DNA of 10,057 bases from an uncultured Alphaproteobacteria bacterium. Its GTDB lineage: Bacteria > Pseudomonadota > Alphaproteobacteria > Rickettsiales > UBA1997. A program made the translations under genes and the position numbers. The first letter of the stretch is position 1, and each line of letters opens with the position of its first letter. The stretch is taken from positions 1 to 10,057 of the forward strand of contig CAIUFU010000208.1 of the NCBI GenBank assembly GCA_903898475.1. Reading direction: 5' to 3'. Shown piece by piece: positions 1-6,172 of the stretch. The notes below the pieces were generated by a model. It did no database searches. It was not told the DNA's origin and was given only the letters and a program-made list of their open reading frames with translations.

Positions 1-38
1 ATTATTTATTCCTTCGAAGGTTTCTTAAAATAAATAAT
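1..38. repeat. AT-rich inverted repeat around a CCTTCGAAGG palindrome
   Basis: Bases 1-10 (ATTATTTATT) are perfectly complementary to bases 29-38 (AATAAATAAT). The 18-base interior begins with the self-complementary CCTTCGAAGG at 11-20. This could be a hairpin at the end of an upstream gene or in the leader of the prepilin-like gene. The open frame of that gene runs through it, so it may simply be coding sequence. The window edge prevents a decision. Confidence 0.35.
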
Positions 39-2819
39 TATTTTCAAAAAAACTCCCCCTCAGAAAGCAGGCTAGATAAAAAACACTCTAAGCCTCAACA
101 TTCCAAGCTTCTTGCTTTCTCCCTCATCGAAGTTTCCGTCATTATCATAATCATCGGCATCTTCATTTCAGGAATCATTGTTGCTGACAGAATGGTCAGC
201 AAATCTCGTCTTGCTGCAGCAAGAACTATGGCAACTTCTTCTCCAATCAACGGCATCAAAGATACCGCTCTTTGGCTTGAAACCAGTTTAGACAAAGGAT
301 TTAATCCTTCAGAAGATGAGGATGGTGCCACTGTGACAGCTAGGTACGACCAACAAAATTCTGGCACTCCAAAAACAAGTGTAGTTGCGGTAAATGGCGG
401 ACCAACTTACGCCAATACCATCAACCGCGTTCACGCCGTAGAATTTGGTAAAAACGGCTCAACTGGCTACCTAAAATTCGATGCCAGTTTTTTAAACAAC
501 ACCGACTACACCATCATGATTCTAGAAAAGAGAAAGGCTGCTGGCGCCAATCTTTTCTTAAAATCAATCGATGGCAGCAACAATGATGACAACAAACTCA
601 AACTTGGATATTCCAACGACAACACCGTAGTTCACTCGCAAAACAACACCTCTTACACCTTTGACTCTCAAGTAGTTAGCTACGCCGACTCTACCGACAA
701 ACCTCGTCTCTTCACATTCGTGCAAAGCTCAACTACTGGTAAAAGAACCTACATCAATGGCAGTTTGGCTGCGCAAGATGCAACTAACACTGCACAATTA
801 TCAGGAATCACCAGCATCGGCCTTGGCAAAGACTACACCGGTGAAATCGTTATCTTCACCCGCGCTCTTAAAACTGAAGAGCTGCAATCGGTTCAAGATT
901 ATGGCAGCAAGAAATGGACGCGACCTAATAATAGCAACTCAGCACCAAGCTGCGTTAACAGCACAGGAATTGGCAATTACACTGTAACCGATAGCGGCTG
1001 CGATTTATCTTCTGCGCCTTGCGCAATTAGCGAACCAGGATTTAGCGCAGCATCTGTTGCCGCAACATCAAGCGCTATAACAGCACCCTGCACCGCCGAC
1101 ACAGCTAATTACGGTGGCAGCGTTACTTACACCTGCACCAGCGGCACTTTAAACGTGACGGGGCGTTGCACCCCAGCCGCAGGATGCTCAGCACAAACCA
1201 TTGTAGGAGCAACATCTCAAACCACCGCCATCGCTCACAGTGCGAGTGGGTCAATTGCTTGCAATGCTTCCAATTACAGTGGCGCTGCACTTAATTACAC
1301 TTGTAGCAATGGCAGTTTAACACCAGCTCCGAGTTGCGCTAATAATTGTGCCGCTGGCTACACCGGCTCAACCTGCAGCTCTTGCTCTTCAGCTGGATTT
1401 GACCCAGCTCAAAGCTGTACCGCTTGTTTGTCTGGCTACGATTTAGTGAGTGGCGCATGCCTACAGAAATGTACTACACCAGCAGCTACTGGAATTACTG
1501 CTGGAACTTTGGTTCCTAAAACTCCAGTTGCGCAAAATTGTAATGCCAGCGGTTACGGCGGAACCTTCACTTACACTTGTGCCACCGCCGGTGGAACGGC
1601 TACAATTGCCACTAACAGCTGTGTGCAGCAATGCACGGTTTCTGGGCTAGCTGGAACCTTGGTTACAAAAGTGAATTTGAGTACAACATCCTTGGCCTGC
1701 AGCGACACGGCTAATAACTTTAACGGAACAACCAGCACCGGTTCTTATAGCTGCACATTGGTGAGCGGCACCCCAACTTTCGCAGTTGGAACTGCTTCTT
1801 GTGGATGCGCTACTGGTTACACAAAAGTTGGCTCAGCTTGTCAGCAAAATTGCACCATTCCAAATGGCACTTACGGCATCCTCGATGGCACCATTGTTAA
1901 TGCTGGAACAACCTCAAGGTCATGTAACGCTACCGGCGCCTCAGGAACACTGACCTACACTTGCGATGGAACTTTTACCGTAACAGCAAATAACTGCGTT
2001 GTTCCTAAATGCACTGGAGGAAATACGTCGCTTTACACAGTTGCTGGCCAAACAATTCACACCTTCCTAGCTAGTAGCAACCTCAATTGTACTCAGGCAG
2101 TAACCGCTCAGGTTTTGGTTGTTGGCGGCGGTGGTGGTGGCGGGCAGGGATCGTGGGATAATGGCTCAAATAGCTGCAGAGGTGGAGGTGGCGGTGGCGG
2201 AGGCGTAGTTTACGCAAGTTCGTACGATATTTCTACTCTTAACACGAATCTTCCAGTTAGCGTAGGAACTGGTAGTGGTTCTGCTAATGGAGTGGATTCT
2301 TCTTTTGGAACTCTAACCGCTAAAGGTGGGGGTAGGGGTGGAGCTAGTAGCGCAGGCAGTAGTGGTGGGTCTGGAGGCGGAGGAGCTGCCTTTAACGCTG
2401 GAGGCGCTTCAAATCAAACAGCTCAAACTAATCAAACTAGTCATCATGGATTCTCTGGTTCAGCTGGCACCTATAACACTACTGGTTCAGGAAAATCTAT
2501 TGGAGGATGTGGGGGAGGTGCTGGAGGTGCTGCAACTAATCCTACCCTAAGCAACGGCAATGGTTGTAGTGGTGGAGCTGGCACCCCAGATATAATTACC
2601 GGCAGAAGCGGTTTTTATTTTGCTGGAGGTGGAGGTGGAACTTATTGGTCTGCTGCCAGCGTTGGTGGAAGTGGCGGTGGCGGTCGCGGTGGTACATATG
2701 GCTCTGGCAGCACTGGAACTAACGGAACTGCAAATACTGGTGGCGGTGGCGGTGGCTCTTGTGCTGGTGCCCCTGGAAGTGGAGGATCGGGAATTGTAAT
2801 TATCCGCTACGCCAACTAG
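3..2819 (+). CDS. Prepilin-like protein with LamG-like, Cys-rich repeat and glycine-rich domains (5' end outside window)
   Basis: The frame is open from base 3 to the TAG at 2817-2819, with no ATG, GTG or TTG in frame before ATG 192, so the real start probably lies upstream. Starting at ATG 192 would remove the type IV prepilin signal. The codons at 99-161 read HSKLLA then FSLIEVSVIIIIIGI: a basic leader, cleavage between Ala (114) and Phe (117), Glu at mature position 5, and a hydrophobic helix. The mature protein would have 900 residues, far above the usual 130-200 for pilins. Numbering from Met192, residues about 80-242 resemble a LamG/concanavalin-like jelly roll (GEIVIFTRALKTEEL then W242). 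Residues 277-602 are Cys-rich repeats, and 612-875 form a glycine-rich domain. Known from the family: prepilin peptidase cleaves, N-methylates and allows assembly into pili or type II secretion pseudopili. Inferred: a surface-exposed minor pilin or adhesin. No pilus gene is nearby. Its base composition is richer in GC than recN. The ligand is unknown. Confidence 0.85.
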   Translation, partial: YLFLRRFLKINNYFQKNSPSESRLDKKHSKPQHSKLLAFSLIEVSVIIIIIGIFISGIIVADRMVSKSRLAAARTMATSSPINGIKDTALWLETSLDKGFNPSEDEDGATVTARYDQQNSGTPKTSVVAVNGGPTYANTINRVHAVEFGKNGSTGYLKFDASFLNNTDYTIMILEKRKAAGANLFLKSIDGSNNDDNKLKLGYSNDNTVVHSQNNTSYTFDSQVVSYADSTDKPRLFTFVQSSTTGKRTYINGSLAAQDATNTAQLSGITSIGLGKDYTGEIVIFTRALKTEELQSVQDYGSKKWTRPNNSNSAPSCVNSTGIGNYTVTDSGCDLSSAPCAISEPGFSAASVAATSSAITAPCTADTANYGGSVTYTCTSGTLNVTGRCTPAAGCSAQTIVGATSQTTAIAHSASGSIACNASNYSGAALNYTCSNGSLTPAPSCANNCAAGYTGSTCSSCSSAGFDPAQSCTACLSGYDLVSGACLQKCTTPAATGITAGTLVPKTPVAQNCNASGYGGTFTYTCATAGGTATIATNSCVQQCTVSGLAGTLVTKVNLSTTSLACSDTANNFNGTTSTGSYSCTLVSGTPTFAVGTASCGCATGYTKVGSACQQNCTIPNGTYGILDGTIVNAGTTSRSCNATGASGTLTYTCDGTFTVTANNCVVPKCTGGNTSLYTVAGQTIHTFLASSNLNCTQAVTAQVLVVGGGGGGGQGSWDNGSNSCRGGGGGGGGVVYASSYDISTLNTNLPVSVGTGSGSANGVDSSFGTLTAKGGGRGGASSAGSSGGSGGGGAAFNAGGASNQTAQTNQTSHHGFSGSAGTYNTTGSGKSIGGCGGGAGGAATNPTLSNGNGCSGGAGTPDIITGRSGFYFAGGGGGTYWSAASVGGSGGGGRGGTYGSGSTGTNGTANTGGGGGGSCAGAPGSGGSGIVIIRYAN
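99..185 (+). other. Type IV prepilin cleavage site and N-terminal helix
   Basis: Codons 99-116 encode HSKLLA, the end of a positively charged leader. Codons from 117 encode FSLIEVSV, then a run of five Ile and GIFISGIIVA. Phe at +1, Glu at +5 and an uninterrupted hydrophobic stretch of about 20 residues match the prepilin peptidase (PilD/GspO) recognition pattern. Ala replaces the commoner Gly at -1, which the family tolerates. Confidence 0.85.
429..917 (+). other. LamG / concanavalin A-like region of the prepilin-like protein
   Basis: Residues about 80-242 (Met192 numbering) contain alternating beta-rich segments: HAVEFGKNG, YLKFDASFLNNTDYTIMI, a KLKLGY strand, RLFTFVQSS and GKRTYINGSLAA. 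They end with TSIGLGKDYTGEIVIFTRAL and LQSVQDYGSKKW. The order of a 'tiny icon' strand, a 'print the inserted name' strand (YINGSL) and a closing GEI-IFTRAL strand before a C-terminal helix is characteristic of LamG-like lectin/glucanase folds. I cannot identify a sugar or calcium site. Confidence 0.6.
1020..1997 (+). repeat. Tandem Cys-rich sushi-like protein repeats with an EGF-like insert
   Basis: Numbering from Met192, five units share Cys-x(21-24)-Cys-x(12-17)-Cys-x(10-15)-Cys, usually with an Asn or Ala after the second Cys, a Gly-rich turn and a Tyr-Thr-Cys or Tyr-Ser-Cys third position. Their cysteines are 277/300/315/326, 332/357/371/382, 427/450/463/477, 481/503/521/537 and 554/578/591/602. 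Between the second and third lies a denser segment, residues 386-427, with CAAGYTGSTC and CLSGYDLVSGAC, which resembles an EGF or furin-type module. Four cysteines per unit suggest two disulfides each, which would fit an exported protein. The repeat is diverged at DNA level. Confidence 0.75.
2025..2816 (+). other. C-terminal glycine-rich domain of the prepilin-like protein
   Basis: Residues 612-875 (Met192 numbering) begin with the strand SLYTVAGQTIHTFLASSNLNC, followed by QVLVVGGGGGGG, then many Gly runs of four to eight separated by Ser/Thr/Asn-rich turns, and close with GSGGSGIVIIRY. A 'VLVVGGGGGGG' opening and 'GIVIIRY' ending are the hallmarks of the glycine-rich domain found in many bacterial surface proteins and phage tail proteins. 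The two end strands probably pair, with the Gly runs between them packing as polyglycine helices; that packing is inference. Confidence 0.8.
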
Positions 2820-2859
2820 GCTTTATCAACGCAGCCTTGATGTTGTAGTTAGTAGCGGA
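2803..2859. terminator. Imperfect inverted repeat over the stop codon, possible bidirectional terminator
   Basis: TCCGCTAC (2803-2810) pairs with GTAGCGGA (2852-2859) and AACTA (2814-2818) pairs with TAGTT (2846-2850), with a small internal mismatch. A second stem, ATCAA (2825-2829) with TTGAT (2837-2841), sits inside the loop. It lies between the convergent prepilin-like gene and recN. There is no T-tract on either side, so intrinsic termination is uncertain. Confidence 0.35.
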
Positions 2860-2896
2860 GGCAGGAGATTCTTGCTTACAGGAAAAATTGCTAAAA

Positions 2897-4582
2897 TTAA
2901 GTGCCGCTAATTAATCGACTTGCTGCTGCCAAGGCTTCCTGACTGATAACTTCGCCAGAAAGCATGCGGGCAATTTCAATCTCGCGATTTTTCTCGTCTA
3001 ACTTTTCAATTACGGTTTTGATTTTTTTGGCGTCTGAAGTTTTGCTGATTTTAAAATGATTGTCGGCTTTTGCGGCAATTTGGGGTTGATGCGTTACCAC
3101 CAAAATTTGCAGATTTTCTGAGAGAATTTTTAAGCGTTTTCCAACCGCGTCAGCTGTGCTTCCTCCAATGCCGGTGTCGATTTCATCAAAGATCATTGTT
3201 GGCACTGATTTTACATTCATCAGCGCCACTTTTAGCGCCAACATGAAACGTGAAAGTTCGCCGCCGGAAGCGATTTTTGAAATATCATCAAAGCTGTTTT
3301 TGTTAATCGAAGATAAAAAGCGAATTTTGTTGTAGCCACTGACAGAGCGGTGTGAAGCGTCGTCGTAATTTTGCACTTCAACTAAGAATTTGGTGTTTTC
3401 CATCTTTAAAAATTTCAGCTCTTCTTCAACTTTTTTGGCTAAAATCAGTGCTGATTTTTTTCTTCTCTCGCTTAATTCATCAGCGATTTTTTGATATTCT
3501 TGGAGTAGCGCCAAGCGATTATGTTCAAGGTCTAAGCCCAGTTCTTCTTCGTTATTTAGAAGCTTCAATTTTTCTTGCGACTGCAAAATAATTTCCGGCA
3601 ATTCTTCAATGCGCACGTTAAATTTTCGTGCTAAACTTCTGATAAAAAATAAACGCTCTTCGATTTCGTCGAGATTATTTTCTGAGTTTCTGACATCGCG
3701 AATTGTTGCTTCAAAGCCAGAAATCACGCTGTCTAAATCAATATTTTGCTGATCTAGTTTTTCGCTTAATTTTTCAAACTCGTCTTTTTTTTCTGACAGA
3801 AAATTATCAACAATATTGTGACCGCGAATTAAAATGCGTTGTGATGAAATCAGCTGCGAGTTGGCTTCGGTGAGATGTGATTTTAACTCAGCAAGAAAAT
3901 GTAAAATTTTTTCTTTGCCAACAAGTTGATCTTTTTTGGTGATTAATTCTTCTTCCTCATTGGCTTTGATGTCAGCATTTTCAAGCTCTTGCACCACATG
4001 TTCGAGATAATCTTTGTCTCTTTGAGCTTGTTCTTTTTTAGAATTTATTTCGGCAATTTTATCTTCAACTTCTTTGAGTGAGTCGTAAGTTTTTTTGAGA
4101 TTTTTTAGCAGATTTTGATTTTGGGAAAACTCATCCAAAATCTCGCCGTGAGCCGCGGGATTTAAGAGTCCGCGCTGATCGTGCTGACCGTGAATTTCGA
4201 TTAAAGACTCGCCGATTTTGGCCAGTAAATTTACACCAATTGCATTGTCATTAACAAAAACTTTACTGGCAGAAGTTTCTTGAATTGATCTGCGAATCCT
4301 CACCACATGCGGGTTTTCGTCATCAAGCAAATCATTTTCTTCTAAGATTTTTTTGCAGTTGAGATTTTTTGAAATGTCAAATTCAGCGGCAACTTGCGCT
4401 TTATCTTCGTCATTGCCAATCAAGCGCAAGTTAGAGCGAAAGCCAATTGCAAGGCCCAAAGCATCAAGCAAAATCGACTTTCCCGAGCCAGTTTCTCCGG
4501 TTAAAACGCAGAGGCCACGAGCAAAGTTGATTTCGGTTTTATCGATGAGAACGATATTTTGAATGGAGAGAAGTTTTAGCAC
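2897..4582 (-). CDS. recN: DNA repair protein RecN
   Basis: RecN is an SMC-like ATPase of double-strand break repair that acts with RecA on chromosomal DNA. All the ATPase parts are present in the expected order in 561 residues (E. coli RecN has 553). The opening MLKLLSIQNIVLID is typical, with Walker A GETGSGKS at 29-36 and the HGQHDQ element at 131-136. A long charged coiled coil spans about 150-390. The ABC signature ASGGELSR lies at 438-445, Walker B IFDEID at 464-469 (Asp466, Glu467), and the switch His at 498 in VVTHQPQIAA. The C-terminus EIARMLSGEVISQEALAAA is also family-like. The start codon is GTG (bases 4580-4582), chosen because the family N-terminus begins there; I see no Shine-Dalgarno. 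The gene is divergent from the HIT-protein gene across 87 bases and convergent with the prepilin-like gene. It looks intact and functional. No LexA box is evident. Confidence 0.97.
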   Translation of the reverse strand: MLKLLSIQNIVLIDKTEINFARGLCVLTGETGSGKSILLDALGLAIGFRSNLRLIGNDEDKAQVAAEFDISKNLNCKKILEENDLLDDENPHVVRIRRSIQETSASKVFVNDNAIGVNLLAKIGESLIEIHGQHDQRGLLNPAAHGEILDEFSQNQNLLKNLKKTYDSLKEVEDKIAEINSKKEQAQRDKDYLEHVVQELENADIKANEEEELITKKDQLVGKEKILHFLAELKSHLTEANSQLISSQRILIRGHNIVDNFLSEKKDEFEKLSEKLDQQNIDLDSVISGFEATIRDVRNSENNLDEIEERLFFIRSLARKFNVRIEELPEIILQSQEKLKLLNNEEELGLDLEHNRLALLQEYQKIADELSERRKKSALILAKKVEEELKFLKMENTKFLVEVQNYDDASHRSVSGYNKIRFLSSINKNSFDDISKIASGGELSRFMLALKVALMNVKSVPTMIFDEIDTGIGGSTADAVGKRLKILSENLQILVVTHQPQIAAKADNHFKISKTSDAKKIKTVIEKLDEKNREIEIARMLSGEVISQEALAAASRLISGT

Positions 4583-4590
4583 TTACAGTT

Positions 4591-4669
4591 AGAAATTATG
4601 AATTCAAAATTGAGGAATCTAATTCACAGATAATAAATTCTTAATTCATAATTCTTAATTTTAATTTTT
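4591..4669. repeat. AT-rich heptad inverted repeat between recN and the HIT gene
   Basis: This intergenic region is a string of 7-base units beginning AATT: AATTATG, AATTCAA and AATTGAG at 4594-4614, and AATTCTT, AATTCAT, AATTCTT and AATTTTA at 4636-4663. The two halves are inverted: 16 of 20 bases of 4591-4610 match the reverse complement of 4637-4656. It must also carry the promoters of the two divergent genes, but I cannot assign convincing -35 and -10 boxes. A similar arrangement lies at 7951-8049. Confidence 0.65.
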
Positions 4670-5101
4670 ATGTTTATGTTTGTTCTTAATTCAAGATTGG
4701 CTGCTGATACTTTTTTGGTTTGCGATTTGAAAATTTCGCGTTTGCTTTTGATGAATGACGCCAATTATTTTTGGTTCATTTTAGTGCCAAGAAAGGCTGA
4801 CTTGGTTGAGTTGACAGATTTAAGCTTTGAAGAACAAATTGAAGTTTTGCGTGAAATAAATTTAGTCGCCAAAATTTTGAAAACAGATTTTGCTGCTGAA
4901 AAATTAAATATTGCAGCACTTGGCAATGTTGTAAAACAACTTCACATTCACGTTATTGGACGATTTGAAAATGACGCCGCTTTTCCCAAACCAGTTTGGG
5001 GAGCATCTCCAGCTAAGGCTTACGAAGAAAAAGCAGCGCTGGAATTGATTAATAAAGTTAAACTTAAAATTACAAACTCGAATGGAACAGCTGCTGCGTA
5101 A
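4670..5101 (+). CDS. HIT-family nucleotide-binding protein (QxHxH type)
   Basis: The 143-residue protein has the histidine-triad fold pattern: an N-terminal half with RLAADTFLVCDL, then MNDANYFWFILVPRK, and the active-site strand ALGNVVKQLHIHVIGRF at about residues 83-99. HIT enzymes hydrolyse or transfer nucleotides through the middle His of HxHxH. Here the triad reads Q90-x-H92-x-H94, so the nucleophile would be His92 while the first His is Gln. From memory, this form followed by a FPKPVWG-like segment is normal for an alphaproteobacterial subgroup, so it is not by itself a sign of inactivity. The substrate is unknown. ATG 4676 is an alternative start giving MFVLNSRLAADT, which fits the family slightly better; no Shine-Dalgarno decides. 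The last 20 bases overlap sdhE, implying co-transcription. Confidence 0.9.
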   Translation: MFMFVLNSRLAADTFLVCDLKISRLLLMNDANYFWFILVPRKADLVELTDLSFEEQIEVLREINLVAKILKTDFAAEKLNIAALGNVVKQLHIHVIGRFENDAAFPKPVWGASPAKAYEEKAALELINKVKLKITNSNGTAAA

Positions 5102-5324
5102 ACAATTTTTATATCGCTCAACTCATCGCGGATGTAAGGAAACTGATTTTCTAATTGGCGAATTTGCTAAGGTGAAATTGGCCGAAATTACCGATTTGCA
5201 GTTGTTTGGTGATTTTTTGGAAGAAGATGATTGGGAAATTTATGATTGGATTCTGGGGAAGTATCAAGAGCCGGAGCGCTACAAAGCTCTAGTTAGCGAC
5301 ATTAGAGAGTTTCATAAAATTTAA
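5082..5324 (+). CDS. sdhE: FAD assembly factor SdhE (succinate dehydrogenase assembly factor 2)
   Basis: SdhE helps attach FAD covalently to the flavoprotein subunit of succinate dehydrogenase (complex II). The 80-residue length matches the family (about 80-95). The N-terminal RKQFLYRSTHRGCKETDFLIGEFA carries the essential RGxxE motif as Arg16-Gly17-x-x-Glu20. It is followed by the acidic helix region FGDFLEEDDWEIYDWILGK (residues about 47-65) and the C-terminal helix with LVSDIREFHKI. The reading frame starts inside the last codons of the HIT gene (20-base overlap, different frame), which suggests translational coupling. In many alphaproteobacteria sdhE neighbours recG; that link is not seen here. 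It ends four bases before a hairpin and is convergent with the SPOR gene. Confidence 0.92.
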   Translation: MEQLLRKQFLYRSTHRGCKETDFLIGEFAKVKLAEITDLQLFGDFLEEDDWEIYDWILGKYQEPERYKALVSDIREFHKI

Positions 5325-5327
5325 TTT

Positions 5328-5359
5328 CTGTCATCTCTCGCTAGCGCTCGAGATGACAG
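5328..5359. terminator. Perfect 10-bp hairpin between convergent genes, REP-like
   Basis: CTGTCATCTC (5328-5337) is perfectly complementary to GAGATGACAG (5350-5359). The 12-base loop contains the self-complementary CGCTAGCG. It begins just after the sdhE stop and ends ten bases before the SPOR stop, so it can serve both transcripts. No clear T-tract follows on either strand. The sequence resembles the GTCATCTCGAG..CGAGATGAC palindromes dispersed in some alphaproteobacterial genomes (recalled, not searched). Confidence 0.7.
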
Positions 5360-5368
5360 AGTGTTTGA

Positions 5369-6172
5369 TTACTCCACCACAATACAATCGCCGCGCCCCT
5401 TCTTCGTCTGCGTAACATATTTATTACAAAACTCTTCCGCCTCAACTTGGTTGAAAAAATTGCCAATTTGTAGGCGGTAGAAAACGCCTCTCTTGCCTAA
5501 ATTAGCTTCTTCAACAAAAGGTTTTAGCCCTGAAAACAAGCTAGAATAAAGTTTAGAAAGTTTAGTCCAGCTCTCGTCCGCCGCCGCTTTAGAAGTCATC
5601 GCGGCAACTTGAACCCTGATTGCTCTTTTTTGCGATTTAGCTGCTGTTGGTTTTGCCGCAACTTCTCTGCCTTCACCCTTTGTTTTGGTGAGTAAATCTT
5701 TCGCAGGCTCTTCTTTTTTTGCCGAATCTGAGAAAACAACAATTTTCTGATCTTGAGTTTTTGCTACTGCTTTTGGCTCAGCAATAGTTGGAGCTGCTTC
5801 TTTAATTAATCTGCGATCAGCTTCGGTAGTTTTTGGCGGCAGCGCCGGCGCAGGTGCGCTGTGGATTTTTGGGTTGGCCATTTCTTTGCGGCGCTCTTTA
5901 TTGCCAAAAATATCTTCGTAAATCGTGCGATCAATTTGCATTGATCCTGCGGCTTCTTCAGGCTTTTCTTCAACAACTTTAATTGGGCCTTCTTCAGCTT
6001 TAATCACTTCAATGTCGCTATTCTCATCTTGGTAAACGAAGTAATAAGCGTTGATGGTGACGTAAACAAAGCAGGCAATCGAAAATAAAGTTGCGCCAAT
6101 CAAAAATCCTTTTTTTGAAATGTCAGAAAATTTGCTTTGCGCTTCGTCTTTTTTATATCCGAAATCTTCCAT
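5369..6172 (-). CDS. Inner-membrane SPOR-domain protein
   Basis: SPOR domains bind septal peptidoglycan stripped of stem peptides and usually mark division proteins. The 267-residue protein has a 21-residue charged N-terminus, a single membrane helix at about 22-47 (GFLIGATLFSIACFVYVTI then NAYYFVY), and a periplasmic linker at 48-183 rich in Glu, Lys, Pro and Ala. The C-terminal SPOR domain at about 184-266 starts AIRVQVAAMTSKAAADESW and continues with VFYRLQIGNFFNQVEAEEFC. Orientation is N-terminus in the cytoplasm. Its ATG shares one base with the argS stop (TAATG), with a good GAGGAG eight bases upstream, so it is coupled to argS. The argS-SPOR order is common in alphaproteobacteria, where nagZ and scpA often follow; here the operon stops at a hairpin. 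It is not a recognisable FtsN, so a division role is inferred from the domain. Confidence 0.9.
   Translation of the reverse strand: MEDFGYKKDEAQSKFSDISKKGFLIGATLFSIACFVYVTINAYYFVYQDENSDIEVIKAEEGPIKVVEEKPEEAAGSMQIDRTIYEDIFGNKERRKEMANPKIHSAPAPALPPKTTEADRRLIKEAAPTIAEPKAVAKTQDQKIVVFSDSAKKEEPAKDLLTKTKGEGREVAAKPTAAKSQKRAIRVQVAAMTSKAAADESWTKLSKLYSSLFSGLKPFVEEANLGKRGVFYRLQIGNFFNQVEAEEFCNKYVTQTKKGRGDCIVVE

Noticed and set aside
95..367. 90-codon open frame on the - strand
   Set aside because: It lies antisense to the prepilin-like gene across its signal helix, has no family-like features, and the + strand frame is clearly coding.
2326..2550. 74-codon + strand frame inside the Gly-rich region
   Set aside because: It is the shifted reading of GGN repeats (giving Val, Gly, Glu, Leu runs), a by-product of the real frame.
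2803..2859. Integron attC site at the 3' end of the prepilin-like gene
   Set aside because: No RYYYAAC/GTTRRRY pair in the right places; the candidate GTTAGTA breaks the consensus, and no neighbouring cassette or integrase is seen.
2820..2896. tRNA or small RNA gene in the convergent gap
   Set aside because: No cloverleaf or conserved T-loop sequence; only the inverted repeat already listed is present.
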